Positions 31,792 to 45,900 are shown, counted from the stretch's first letter. The stretch is DNA of 64,000 nt from Brugia malayi (GCF_000002995.4 NW_025062476.1:7181001-7245000), one strand, 5' to 3'. The notes: a model not told the origin generated them from the sequence alone. Made by a program: numbers and translations.

Positions 31792-34193
31792 TTTCATATC
31801 TGCATAATCTTTTCTAATACCGCATCCCAAGAGAACATGAAAGAATATGGACAGTTGAAAATGTAGCAATTAATGATCTCTCTGTAATATTTAATATCTG
31901 AGAATAGCTATTTGAAATCAAGAAAAAAGTATTGGTTGCAGGTTTTTGCAATTTACGTTGGATAAATTGGTTGAGTTAGATTATACTATTGTGTATTTCC
32001 ATTATGGACTGCGAAGCAATAACAAACCATCTTTAAAATGGCTTCTTCAAGCATACTCCATTTTAGATAGAAAGTGAGTTTTCTTTTTCTGTCCAGCTCA
32101 TTATGGATTGATCTACTGATTAAATAGGAGATGTGATACAAAATTGAGGCTCTTATAACTATGATTTTTCCTTTATTTTTTGCTCTACATCTGAAATGAT
32201 TCATTGTCTGTCTCTTTTATAGATATAAGAAGAATTTGAAAGCACTTTATTTGGTTCATCCAACTCGATTCATTCGCATCGTTTGGAGCATTTTCAAACC
32301 ATTTATATCTATTAAATTTGAGCAGAAAATTCATTATGTCAATTATCTGCATGAATTGGATTCGATTCTTCGCGTAGAACAACTCAGTCTTCCTCAACCT
32401 ATCAAAGAGTGCTTTTTCTTCTGAGATTCAAAGTTTTGGAAAGCTTCATTTGAAGCTGATAAATGACGCAGTGATGTATAAAAATGAGAATGAGATGTTT
32501 GCAGCTTTTTCGGAAATTGTTTGAAAATTATTAGTGAATATGGAGAAGAATGATTGTTTGATTGGTCATCTTTCGAAATTACTAGTTTCTATTTTTTTTT
32601 AGACACGACGTAGCACTACTAGTGTCTTCACGTATTACACCCAAATCGCAATTAACCAAAAGATCTTGCGCAACCCCACGTCCAACCCAGCAGTTCAATG
32701 TTCCACTGAAATTGTAAGTTATCTAAAATATGGTGGAAATGATAAAGAAGCTTGTATAAACTTGACTTTACAAGCAGTCGTTATTTTCATGCAGTGTTTT
32801 AAACTATGAAAAAAGCTGCAAAATTTTAAAATATTAAAAACATGATTACATGTAATTCAGATAGTTGCGAAAAGATATTAAAATCAGTGCATAAACTGAT
32901 TCAATAAATATAATTTTGCAGTATATTATCACATAATCCTGATTGTGATGTTCCTCCCGTAGTCACTGATCTCACTGCGTTTCTGCGAGACAATTCGTTA
33001 AATGTCGTTGGATTGTTTCGACGATCTGCTGAAGTTAATTCAATTCGGAAATTGCAAGAACGTATTGATAGAGGTAGATATATTCTCTTAATCATGTTTG
33101 AAATTATGCAATGAACAATGAACTATTTATGATCAAAATTAAAAAATTCAGTTGTATTGAAATTATTTTGCAGGTGAACAAATAGATTTTTTGAATGAAG
33201 AACCATACAAAGATAATTTGCAAGTAGCATCTATTGCTGCTTCGGTCTTATTGAAGACATTTTTGCGTTCACTTGGTGAGCCTGTTATTACCAATGCACT
33301 ATATCCAAGACTTACTGCTCTCTCAGGTATCATTATCGATCAATGCTTAATGTAGGTTTCACTGTAAGAATGTAGGTTATTTAAGAATCTCAAAATATTA
33401 AAAAAAAAAAAAAAAATGATAAGATAGTAATAGAATTTACGCAGAAGCACTTTTTTTTAGAATTGCCGAAGGATAGTAAATTGGGAGCGATCATTGAAAT
33501 AGTGGATGCACTTCCACTTGAAAATTGGATGTTGTTGAAGACTGTATGTCAGTTCTTGACAGAAGTTCGTTAATTTTTATTTCTATAAATTGTATTAGTA
33601 GTTGGTGATTTTAGTCTCTAAGCGTTTTTCATCTTTAACAATTTGCTTTAATTTATGGCTGTACAGTACTGATTATCCAAGGGATATTCTTGTTACAAAA
33701 TAATTTAATGAATGCCTTGTTTTTCGCTTGCCATCATTTTTAAACTGAGTAATGTATTTCCATTATCGTGATTTTCGATTTGTTATAATGGATGAAGTTT
33801 TGAATGCTGCACTTTTCAGGTGGCTGCTCACAGCAAAGAAAATTTAATGAATGCTAACAATCTTAGTGTTGTTTTTGGTCCAAACTTAACATGGCCTACA
33901 GATCGCGAGGTAAAATTATAATTTTTATATTGTATACAATACCTTTAACTAGTTTTTTGATAAAGTAGTCACTTTCAAATGCAAAGAAGATTAAAAAAAT
34001 GATTGAATGATTGAAGAACTGAAGGATTAAATTGAAGAAGGATTAAGACTATGTTGGGAAATTATTTACTATCATGTTGAGATATCATCAAGTTATTTGC
34101 TTTTTTCAGGTTCCGATAGCTCAGTTAAATAACCTAAATCATTTCTGTTATCGCTTGATTGTGGACTATGATAAAGTGTTCAAGGGGAAATGA
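30740..34193 (+). CDS. ARHGAP1: ARHGAP1/p50RhoGAP-like protein: Sec14/BCH domain plus RhoGAP domain
   Basis: Stimulates GTP hydrolysis by Rho-family GTPases (Cdc42, Rho, Rac in the family); the BCH/Sec14-like half binds lipids or prenylated GTPases and targets endosomal or plasma membranes. Exons: 30740-30845, 31331-31499, 31615-31683, 31942-32073, 32223-32408, 32603-32713, 32922-33073, 33174-33326, 33461-33564, 33820-33909, 34110-34193; all phases agree; about 451 aa, close to human ARHGAP1 (439). The acidic N-terminus is followed by the BCH domain ([39 protein letters not shown]), a short TPRPTQQ linker, then the RhoGAP domain with the arginine finger in [10 protein letters not shown] (Arg about 291), [12 protein letters not shown], and [16 protein letters not shown]. 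All catalytic elements look intact. The symbol is that of the human homolog; the worm name is not known to me. Confidence 0.92.
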
Positions 34194-37100
34194 TATATAC
34201 TCATGGGGCCTATGCATTTATGTTGTCTCTGAGTTTCTATGCTTAAATGCATTTTTGCTCAACCATTTGTCAATTGAAAGATTTAAAGATAAATTTTCCG
34301 ATCTTTGGCATATTATTTGTTTATGTTTGAAGAGCTGAAGAGATGTTGATATTTCCGGAGTCAAACTTTTGATTATACCTCGTATTATGCTGCATGTGTT
34401 ATTGTTTGGTAGATTGATGAATGCAGTTTTGCGATCAGATTGTACTGTGTTTGCAATAATCTCACATATAGGGAAATTACTTCCAAGTGAAAAAGAAAAA
34501 GTGCTTAGTATTGTAATTTCTAAGAAGGTATTTTAGTAGAGGATAAAGAGTGTGTCTTCAAGCTGAAAATGATGTTGGCAGCATTCGTAGGTACTGCTTT
34601 ATTTCATTCATAAATGTTTTATAGTATAAATTCAACATGTCATATTTATTTTAATAGCTGTATATTTTATTCGATCAATTTAAATTGTTTAGTGATGAAA
34701 GTTGAAAATTGTGATATTTATTTTCACTTCATTTTGATCAGAAATATCACGCTGAGCTATCATAAATTTATCAACATTATTTATTTTTCACGGTAAAGTT
34801 TTGTATATTGCAATTTCATGATTACATTTATAAGATATCGTTGCATTTACTTCATGTTTTAATAGAATAGGAACACAAGATGATATGTGTTCTTATCTCA
34901 AAAGGATAAATGCAAGAGATGAAAGTAAAATAATCTTTTTCAAGTCCTCCTTTCCTCTTTTTCTCATTTTATTGCAGAGAATGATAAAGAAAGCATTTCA
35001 GGCAATGCAAAGATTAATGGAAGACTGATTAATTTATTGCATTTAATTTTGATATCACAGTTGTTTCAGCGATATCATCAATACTACGTTTCTATATGTG
35101 TATGTATGTATGTATACGTGTGTGTGTATGTGTATGCAATTTGATCGAATATTTCTGAAAATATCACAAACCGCCACCTATCCTAGTGTGAATTGTCACG
35201 TGGTATAATCGATTGTTTACAGTTAGCATAAATTTAAAATGAAATTTGAGGAATAACTAAAATTTATAACTGCATGTACTTTCTCACTCATAATGATTCA
35301 TCAAAAACGCATATTTTAAGAAAAAATACAAATGTGAAATGTGAAAGTTTCAATGTTTTAACAATATTAATCTTTTTGCAAAATAAGTACGAAATATAAT
35401 AATAAATCACTGTAGAAATGTTCTATAATTTCGCCATAAATCTTTTGGATACCTCTTTTTTTCCCTCTTTTTTTTTTCTTTCAGTTCTCATTTTTTACGA
35501 CTTCAAAGTTTTTTTTTTTTCTTGTGAAATAATATCTGAACGAAAATATGATTTAAAATTAATAATCAAAATTTATTGATATAAATTATCATTCCGCAAT
35601 TTCCTGATCTAATATACTGTTGTAACTAAAATATTATTTTTTTCCACCAATTATAATTTATCGTTCACTAATTTAGCTATCATCCTCATACAATCACAAT
35701 TTTTTACCACATTAAAATATTATTATTTGGAATGATTAAAATAGTATTTTTTGAAATAATTAAGACAAATTTTGAAATAATTTGAAAATTTGAGGAAAAA
35801 AGGAGATATAAAAGTAAGCTACAATATATATATAATAATATTGATAATGGAAATAATCAAACTTTTCGCTTCGTTTTCTTTTTTTTTTTTTTCATTTAAA
35901 ATTTCATATAACACAGATTGTGTTTTATTTTTAACAATTTCTTTATTAATGAGCAATAAAATTAATACAATTTTCCATCTGTTCACACAAAAATAATCCA
36001 TAAATTCCTTTTTTTTTTTTGAAAAAATAAAAAAAGGAAAAGTTTTATTACTTTAAGTATCTTCACTAAATCAGCAATTATTTAGTTTCAAATTTCAAAA
36101 CCTTATTTTGTTTGTTTGCATTATCAGTTTATTTTCATTATAAAATATTACTTATTCAGCAATTTTTTATTTGTCTTCATTTTAAAATATTACTTACTGA
36201 GTAGTTTTTTCTCTGAGCATATATCATTCAACTTCCTTTTTTTGTAACTTCAAAACTTTTTTTTTTCTTTATTTAACTATAACAGTTATAACTTTGACAT
36301 CATAACTGCATGAGTACTTAATGAAATTTATCAAAAAGACTAATGGTTAAAGATAATGATTATTGATAGTCGGAAGAGTGAATGAAATTTTAAATTTGCT
36401 CCAAATTACCTTGAAATATTTTTGTTTTTTTTTTTTTTTTTTTTTTTTTTAGATGATTATTTTAATACTTATTGTACTAAAATTTTAATGCAATCAGTCG
36501 CCTTTTTTTCAAAATATAATTTTTTAGATTACTGTTTTATCATTTCTTTATCATATGATGGAAGATGTAACACATAGGCATGATAAGATGTGAAGTCATT
36601 GTTAAATGATAATAGTGATTTGATATAAGTCAAATGATCGATATTAATGATCTTTAAAAGAATATTAAAATGGTAAAGTGTTAATTTTTATGATGATGAA
36701 AGATGGATGATGATAACCTTGATAACAGCTTTCATGTAGGTGATAAATTTCAAGTCATTAAATCATAATGTTTTTATCAACTTTTTAATTTTACATTTTA
36801 ACCAGTTTCATTATTCAGTTTCTTTTTCCTTCCTATCATATCTGCTAATTTGGTCCGAATTACAATTTTACTTACTATTAAAATTGATAAAAATTATATT
36901 CACTTAATAACATTCCAACGTTTATTTGTAATTTTTCGAAAAATTAATGCAAAATTGAGAAAAACCATATTGATTAATGAAAGAAAATGTTGATTTAAAA
37001 AATAATGAATTATTTCTTTCATTTTGTTACTCAATTAATTATTAGTGAATATGTTTTAAATTTCAAACATTTTTTTCTTTTAAAAACAATAAAATTTCAA

Positions 37101-37554
37101 AATCGTTCTAAAAAACATAAAAGAGATAAAAAGACAAATATAATAATTAAATTAAGCTAAACATTTTAGTAAAACATTTTTTACTGGTAGGTATTTCAAT
37201 TTCAATCTTTAAATTATTTTTTTCTTTCTGAAAACAAAACTGTGTTTGAAAATTATAAAACAATTTGCTTTTGTTTCTTTCTTGCTTTCTTTGTTTTTTT
37301 TTTTTCTTATGCTTATGATTTATTTGTATCATTAAAAATGATTTCTATTTTTAATTTCCTTTCCTTCCAATATTTTTCTTTTCTTCTCTCTCTTTTTTTG
37401 TTAGGCAATGAATGAAGAAAATGAAATTATTTCAATTTTTGAAGAAGAAAGCGAACTATTAATTATTATGTAGGAAAAGTGACAATAGGAGCATTCGTTT
37501 TATCGCTATTAAAACGAATAATTTAAACTTTCCCTCAATCACTACACATACTCA

Positions 37555-37890
37555 TCTTAATTGTCACTATATGTACTTCATAATTATCATTATACATATA
37601 TTATAACTATCATTATATATTATAATTATCATTATATATTCTTTGTAATTATCATACATCCTTATAATTATCACTATACATACATTATAATTATAATTGT
37701 ACATTCCCTGTAATTATCATTGCATATTTTTTGCAATTACTATTATATATTCTTTGCAACTACCACTATATATACTTTGCAATTATCACTATATATGCAT
37801 TACAATTATTATCATTTATTCGTTGTAATTATCATGATATTTTTTTTGTATGTACTCTTTTCAATTATCATTATATACTGTTTGCGATTT
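37555..37890. repeat. Degenerate AT-rich minisatellite
   Basis: About a dozen imperfect units of roughly 25-30 bp built around AATTATCATTATATAT, often preceded by TTTGC or CTTTG. Units differ by substitutions and small insertions. The repeat accounts for the Tyr/Ile-rich forward frames here, which are not genes. Confidence 0.8.
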
Positions 37891-38161
37891 TCTCTCTTCT
37901 TTTTATTGTAAAATTTTTGAAATCATAAATTTAGTATGTGTTTTATTTAAATAAGAAATGCTTGTTTACAAGAAAAAATTTTACAAATATTTATTGTAGC
38001 AATTACAAAATTAGCAAACATTGTCAGAATGTAGTTCTCATATATGAACTATACATAGTATTATTCATATCTCATTTGAAAAGTTATTTTAAAAATAGAA
38101 TATGTAAAGTAGTGACTTGAAAGAAAAAAAAACTTCAAGAAAGAATATATAAAATAAAAAC

Positions 38162-38163
<2 letters not shown>

Positions 38164-38203
<40 letters not shown>
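38164..38203. repeat. (AT)n microsatellite
   Basis: About 20 perfect AT units upstream of the first recognised exon of the calcium-sensor gene. Confidence 0.95.
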
Positions 38204-38515
38204 CATAAAATTAGTTCTTTCCTTAATCATTTAAGAAACTGAATTTTCTTCGAAATAACTTTAACACGATGTGTTTGTACAATTTAAAATAGTTTGTACT
38301 ATTACATAAATGAAAAAAAAAAAAAAAATTAAAAAAAAAAGTGGCAAATCATTATTGATGTTAAAAATGCAAATATTTTGATTAAAATAATATGAATGTT
38401 TTCTTTCGGTTTAATTTTTTTTCTTTTTTTTCCTTTTTTTTTCTGGTTTTTTGATATCGCGCAAACAGTTTATATTTATGATATTTAAATAAAATTTTAT
38501 AATCTTATAACTAAG

Positions 38516-41500
38516 GAAGAAGAAACATATACACCGATAATGTGTGGTTTATTGGCATCAATTCATTCTCATCACAACGATGCCAGCAAAAAGTTAGTTT
38601 TATCGTCCATTTTTAATTTTGAAATTATTTCAAACTGTCAACTTTTTTCGTTTTTAAATCTACTTCTCTAACTTTTAACTTTTCCAGGACTGTTTCAAAT
38701 ATTATGCGTATTATGCAAACCATTTCGTTTATTTTTTCAAAAAATTATTCACATTTTACGCCTCAATTATAATCAATCTATTTGTATGCACATTTTATAT
38801 AACTCTATTTGTATAAACTTAAGACAGATACATATAAATAAAAAATTATATTTATGGTAGCAAGAATTAACATTTTTAATTAGATCATCATGCAGTAATT
38901 TTATATCTGTCTCAGCATTGTTAAGAGAATTTCGAAGTCATTAAAATAATTTCTGATTAAAAAAAAAGGAAAAAAGCAAGAAGAGAAATTAATTATATTC
39001 TTGATCGTTTCCAACATATTAGCCCAACAAGTCCATTGCTTCAATTTATATTATTAAGCAGAAAAAAAATGTACTTTAACTTCAAAATCCTTTTTTTATC
39101 GTTCCTATCTATTTTCTCTCATTTTCTCTTCTCCTATTTCCATTTTCCATTTGATGAAAGCAATTTTTCATCATTGTGCTTTAATTTGCATTCCTTTTTC
39201 TTCAGTTTTCATTTCACAGAAAATAAAAATGTGAGTGAGAAAGGAATTTTTTTTTTCATTATCTAAGCAAAATTCATTTCCATTAAATTTATTGATGAAA
39301 TTTTGGTTTTATATTATGATTATTATTATTGTTGATTAACTAATTTATTTATTTATCATTTATTTATTGTTATTGTTATTAATATTATTATTACTGTTAT
39401 TATTATTTATTATTACTAATATTATTATTATTTATTATTACTGTTAATATTATTATTATTATTGCTATTGTCATTATTTATTACTATTATTTTATTATTA
39501 TTGTTATTATTATTATTTATTATTATATTATTATTAATTATTATTATCATCGGCATCTTATTTGATCCTCTTGCAGTGTTATTAAAAACTATGCGAAGTA
39601 TTCATTCATTGCTTCAAATGGTATGAATGATTGCTATTAAAACGTTGAATTAAAAATGAAAATAGAAGTAAGAGTAAGAGTTAATATGGAAGTGAATGTA
39701 AAGATGAATGAGTAAGTGTTAACTTACATTTATTGTTTACTTATATTATGTCGTAATTAGCACAATTGCTTATTCTCTCGTACTATTATTATGGATGTGT
39801 GCCTTCCAACGAATTATCTTCTACTGCACTACTTCTATCGCTGATATCATTACTATTATCATTACTGCTTAATGCTATTTACTGCTCATTACCCACGCTA
39901 TTATCCTTCTTATTTATTCATATAATTCTTTCCCTTTGTTTTCTTATACTTCTCTCTCTCTCTCTCTCTTCCTTCTCCCTCTCATTCTCTTTTTCTTCCT
40001 TTCTCAATTATTTTATAACAAAAATAAATTTAAATTTAAGACATTTTATTGTCATTTTTTTTTCTCTATACATTTATTTAATGATAAACACTGAATGAAA
40101 AGAGTCTTTATTTTTAAGCTTACTTTCTTTTTTTCTTCTTTGTTCATTATATATATTAGAATTGTTGATTAGAAAGAATCAAAAAGTGATGCAATCAAAA
40201 TGCATTATCATTTCATTATTGACAATAGATATCACTAGCTTGAAGAATATAAATTGAAACAAATGAAATTTGTTATAGATAAATTGAAAGAAAACAGATA
40301 AATAAGAAATTTTTCATTAAAGAAAAAGATTATGCATAAATTTGCTTCAAAAACCATATTTCTCCTTCTTTTTTTGCTTAGTTAAAAGGAATTTTAAAAT
40401 TCAAATCTATCAGCGATTATTGATTTTGCTTGAATGATTCTCAATCATTGCATACATATTCTATGAAATGTGAAAAAGAATCAGGAAAAAAATGAGCTGA
40501 TATTATCGGGTTTTTCAAATTAGATTAATTTATTCTAAATCATATGACGTAATTTCAGATCATCTCATGGAATGAAAATTGAATGTTACCCGGAAACTTA
40601 TGCTCAGTATTCATCAGCTACTGAAAAATATCATAAACTTAAAAGGTTATACTAATCCTATTGTTTTAATTCGTTTTTTGAAATTAAAGATTATTATTTA
40701 TTCAATATAAGTTTGCAGGGTTTTTGGTGATGTACCCACCTGTGTGCCGTCAAATCGTTTATGTAAATTATTGTATTGGACCTGTCGAAGGATACAGTTC
40801 TGGTTTTGTTTTTATAATGAGGGCAAGTTTGCTCGTTTCTTATAACACATCGTGTTATACGTTAGGCGCATTTGTCACACTTGTAATACTATCTTTTAGC
40901 TCACTTTCATGTCATTATTAGTTGTTTTTTAGATATTGTTATAGATTGATATTTGAAAATTGACAAACCATTGAAATTCAGTAATCATAATTACTCATTT
41001 TACTCTGAGACTGTAAGTCATAAGGATATGTATGATTTCCTTTAGAAAATAATGTTTTTTCTGCCGAATCTATGCATTTTTGACAAATATACTTGCTACC
41101 GTTATTAGCAACGTGGGAATTATAAAATAATAAGTGTCATTGTGGACAGTAATAATAATAGTTAATAATAATAATAGTAAAAATAAATAATAAAACATTA
41201 ATAATGAAAAAACCATAAATTTTCTAGATATGGAAATGGATGTTGAAGATTTATTATCTAATCCATTTAACACACAACCTCCTTCATTGAATGAATTAAT
41301 TCATGTGACTGGATTTAATAAAGATTGGATTATGTTTATGTATCGAAATTTCAAACAGGTTAAGCAAATTTCATTACTTAATAGTTGCATTAATTTAAAA
41401 TTGTTTCATTATTTTTACACTGTTGCACTTGTAATTGTCAACGATGTTTTAAATTATCAAATGATCATTTATTTCTACTACAAAAGTTTTTCAAAAACAA

Positions 41501-42927
41501 ATATTATATGAGAATTTCTGAAAAATTTTAAATCTGAAATAGTATAAATGATAAAACGAAAATGGCAAAAAAAGTTTGCTTCCATTTTTTTTTACTATTC
41601 TCTGGTATTGCATAAGCTTACTTTTAATTAATACTTACTGTAGATATGCTCAAATGGGCGAATGCCATTACAGCAGTGGAGACGAATATTCCAGCTTATA
41701 TTTCCCAAATCAGCAAATAGTGAATTTGCTGATCGTGTATTTCGAGCTATTGCCGGTGGTAAAACCTCAAAACATATTACTTTCGAGGTATTCATGACAT
41801 ATATATTCTCTTAAAAAAAAAAAAAAAACTATAAGTAATAGTTTAGTTATCATTAGAGTTAATAAAATTAATTGTATTAGAGTTAAAAAAAATTAATGCA
41901 ACAGATTTAATTACACAAATTGAATTAATGTAAGTTTAAATTTCTTGTTTCCTTTTAAGGAATTAATATTATGCTTACACCGAATAAGTGAATGCTATTG
42001 TATTTACGCATCAACAAGTTCACAAAATTCATCTGCTCATTTCTCAAGGATTGCACAATTTGTTTTCTTGTTGATGAAACCAAGTGATCATGTTAGCTTA
42101 TCCATTATATACACATCAGCTGATTAATTTCATTAAAATTATGCTTCATTTATTATGCTCACTGTTTTATCATAATTTGATCAGTGTAAATTGCTAATTT
42201 AAAATTATCATTTGTTTTAATTGAGAAATTTTCAAAAAAAAAAATCTAGAAAGTAGATTTACTAAATAGATGAAATATTTATTCATAATCGCTATTGTTT
42301 CATTTTTTTAGGAACAAATAAATTTAGATGGTTTTAAAAACTATGCTGAAGCTGTATTCAGTTTAAATGTTCCATCGATAGCATATAATTCGCATCATTT
42401 ATTTAGCCAAATGCATGTTTCTAATAATCATTATGGTCATAATAATAGTTGTTCATCGATGCCATTTCAATTTCCGTCAAATTTCAGACATTACACATTG
42501 CAATGTTTCAATGTAAGTTTATGCAGTGATCTAATGTCTACAAAATTTTTCCTTTCTATTTAATTATTGTTTTGTCTAACTATGCCTAATAAACAGTAAT
42601 TTAATAATAATAACAATAATAGTGGTAGTAATAATTATCAGTAGTAATAATGATAATAATAAGTTATATATGGAGGATACTTCTTAAGTAAAAACCAGGA
42701 ACTGTTGAACAAAAAAAGTGAACAAATGTTATATCCCAGTTTTATTTTCCACTTTATTGCTTTCTTCATTTAATATATTTATCCAAAAAAATTTATTGTA
42801 GGATTAAATTTAGGAAATGGATATGGATAATGATGGAATTATAAGTTTCGATGATGTGAAAAGGGTATTAACTCCTGAATGTGATTCGATGCGGCTTTTT
42901 AAAGAAGCTCATCTTTTGCATTCTTGA
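38516..42927 (+). CDS. Divergent neuronal calcium sensor, KChIP-like (5' end not resolved)
   Basis: An EF-hand protein of the NCS/KChIP branch; relatives bind Kv4 channels or other membrane targets. Exons: 38516-38592, 40559-40645, 40719-40822, 41228-41358, 41644-41787, 41960-42091, 42312-42512, 42814-42927; phases agree; at least 329 aa. Alignment anchors: PPSLNELIHVTGFNKDWI and MYRNFKQICSNGRM (KChIP: PEGL..L...F....L...YR.FK..CP.G), QLIFPKSANSEFADRVFRAI, ITFEELILCL, and the C-terminal EF-hand DMDNDGIISFDD then MRLFKEAHLL. Only this last loop is canonical, and its position 12 is Asp rather than Glu. The N-terminal extension has a Trp/Cys/Phe-rich hydrophobic stretch (LLYWTCRRIQFWFCF), recalling membrane-targeting KChIP N-termini. 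Donor 40823-40824 reads GCAAGT (GC-AG intron); a later GT in the same phase is the alternative. A shorter isoform could start at the ATG 41230, next to a TCTAG acceptor. The first coding exon is probably missing. Confidence 0.75.
39310..39550. repeat. Imperfect (TTA)n/(ATT)n simple repeat
   Basis: Roughly 240 bp of TTA/ATT/TTG triplets in the first large intron of the calcium-sensor gene; interrupted and variable, unlike the near-perfect AAT run in INCENP. Confidence 0.9.
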
Positions 42928-45900
42928 TATTTGACGAATAAAAATTTAAGAGTTTTGCATCATGCATTATTTCTGTTCATTGTTGCATTTCATGAAATTA
43001 AAGAGATTTAGGAAGCATTTCCATCATGTAAAATAAGGATTGATAATTTAAATGTTTCGTTTTTTACGACAATCATTATCATCTTAGATGCCTGTAAGAG
43101 TTGAATTTCTATGTTGCTGATGATGATAGTGATGATAATGATAAGAACGATAATGATGATAATAATGGTCATGACATAGTAATAGTAGTAACATCAAATT
43201 GAGCGTAACGATGGGAAACAAAAATTGGAAAAGAAAGAAATTGAATGCATTGTCGACGTTAGCCGTGCTTGCTAGAAACTGTATAATTACAGTAATGCTT
43301 GCCAATAATGAAGTGTAAATACAGTACTGAAGTTGGTTCAGTATGTTTATACATCTCCTGTGCGCATCATCGTCGAGGTTTTCGCTTAATTACTCTTCTT
43401 TTGCACTTTTACTTCTCTGTAATTCAATTTCAAACAATAAAAATTGCTGAAAAAATCTTCAAAGCAGGCTGTTTATTCCAGTTCAAATTTAAAAAACTGA
43501 CTACATATGATATTCATAACGAAAAATTGAAAACTTTGAAACTCATTTATTAGAACAACATACTACTGATTAATAGGCGCAAATAATCAACAGTTGATAA
43601 TTCTGAAGTTGAAATGAAAAAGACAAGTATAATATGAACAAATAAATTCACGATGTTCATAAGTTGTATCGTTTTGAACTTGGGAAATATGAGGTAAAAA
43701 CCGTTACTTATTAATTTATTGTATTGGAATTATGATATCATGTTATAAAGTCATCCATTTGACCGCAAGTGCACATTATTTCCAATATTTTCCGGATGTG
43801 AATAATCTACTTTAATTCATATGAAAGCAAAAGATGACATGACTTGGAAGCGAATTTCACGTAGTCATGAAATTTTCTGCTTGCGAATTTCAGATTAGCT
43901 TTTAATCATATGTCTTCTAAAGACAACCAACAAATGTAATGATTATAGGATGCTGTAGAAATTTATTCAAAGCATTTGGCTTTCAAACTGCTTCATGCAT
44001 ATTCCCAATTCGCACTCTTAACACTTATCACTGTGATATAACCGGTATTATTTTTTTCCCAAAAAACTCTGCTTCACATACACAAATTTCATATTATTCA
44101 TATTTTAATTTTGAATGTTTCTGCATATACCCCGTGGTTTGTATTGGCATAAATTATTATTTGGACAAATAGGTAAGTTTACTTTTTCCATGTAACTACT
44201 TCATGTAAGTAACGCTTTGCAGAACGGTATGAATGTGATCGTTGCAACAAATTACCGTTCATCCTGTTCCTTATCTGATCTTACGAATTAACAAGAAAAG
44301 AGAAATACTTTTGAGAATTGAAATACTAAACAAGAAAGTTAAATTAAATTATTTAGAGATTTAATTGATTATTATTTAAATATAAGAAAGCATTCAAATT
44401 CATTCGTGCTTTTGCATCCTTCAATCCATTACGAAGTATCAATAAAAAAAAAAAAAGAAAAAGCAGTTACATATCAATTATTCGGCGCAAATAAACAATG
44501 GAAATAAGAAATTTATTTGTAAAGCAATAATCTGCAAAGAATGGCTTATAATTTTTGATGATAATATTTTTTTCTTGATGATACTGCGATTCTTGATGGC
44601 ATTGCGATCCTTAATAGCTGAGTACCGAAATGATAATTCTTATGAGTTAGGTCAATCAGTTTTGTTCTGTGATGGTAAACTATTTCATTTATCAATTGGT
44701 TACTGTCTATTTCTTGAAACACTGAACCAAAATTCGAAGGAAAAGTAAGCCAAATTAATTATTAAAGAGAAAAGTAGTTTTTGTAAATAACTTTTGATAA
44801 AATTCTTTTTCATTTCCGAATAGTCTTAAGAACTGTTCCTGAGAAAGAGAAATGAGAAATGCAAATATAAAATAAATATTTATGAAAGCGAGAAGATATG
44901 CAAATATCTTAATACATATGCATAAAGACTGTGCAATAAAGTAAGATAATTTTTCTCCTTACGAGAAAATCATTTGCTCTCTCTTTTAATCACTTTGTTT
45001 TTCTCAATTTGACATCATCGTGTTATGCACATTGCCACTACTTTACTGGTAAATATGATTTCTTTTTACGATTTTTCTTTGATTTAATTCAAATTTCTAT
45101 TAAGTTTCTTAAATAAATTGAGTAATGCAATAATTCCACTTAAAATGAACTTCCAAATGTCTTCTAGTTTTTAAACCATTTTTAAATCATGAGTATGAAG
45201 GGGTTCCAATTTTTACAGATATTGCTTAAATATAATTTTTACATTGTAACAAACCTCGCCGCTAGCAATTAATGAAATTTTAATTTTTTTATTTGCAAAA
45301 TTATCAAGAAAAATGTGTTAATTTTGTTAGCTGTTTCTTCGGCACTTTTTTCGCCAAGCACCTAAATAATCAAATTGAATTGCTCTTTGTAATATTTAAA
45401 TAATAATTTAATCTTTTTTTTTTTGCTTAAATAATAATATTAATTTCATATGATAAATTTGTAAGTGAAAAAATTTCATCCGTTGATTTATCAATAGTTT
45501 ATTTACAATTTGAATTTACTTAAACTTATTAAATTTATTTACAATTTTTGTTCAGAATGAATAATTCAACATTAAAATAAAATTAAATAACTCGAAATAT
45601 ACCAAAATGGGTGTGAATGGATCAATTTAAACGACATGAATAGCCAATACTTTGTGCTGTTTCTAATTTATCACCTGTTAAAATTCCAAACTATAATACC
45701 ACCTCCAATCAAATGTTCGACTGTTTTCTTGACACCTTGCAATTGTCTTCCTGATATTTTCTAAATTTAATCATTTTAGATTTCTAATTACTTCATTAAA
45801 ATTACATCACCAATATACTATCATTTTTCTTCCTTCTTTTTTTAAAACCAATGCATTTGATGCTAATTCTTTTCATCAAAATATACAAATGTAAATATGT

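Larger units (their letters stand above)
34194..38515. repeat. AT-rich intergenic DNA with several simple repeats
   Basis: About 4.3 kb of extremely AT-rich DNA. It holds a TGTATG/TGTG simple repeat (about 35097-35136), poly-T runs at about 35510-35521 and 36421-36452, a TATAT-rich degenerate minisatellite and an AT microsatellite (both listed separately). A possible leader-accepting site TTTTTTTGTTAG at 37392-37404 lies 3 nt before an ATG at 37408 that opens a 20-codon acidic frame; its downstream donor does not match the phase of the next exon, so it was not joined to the calcium-sensor gene. Confidence 0.6.

Noticed and set aside
39766..40098. 110-codon Leu/Ser-rich forward frame resembling a membrane protein
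   Set aside because: It lies in an intron and reads through CT-rich and TTA-rich simple sequence; composition is that of low-complexity DNA.
43084..43305. Minus frame with hydrophobic start and His/Tyr tail
   Set aside because: The tail comes from an ATG/ATA simple repeat; no splice sites, no family resemblance, and no start context.
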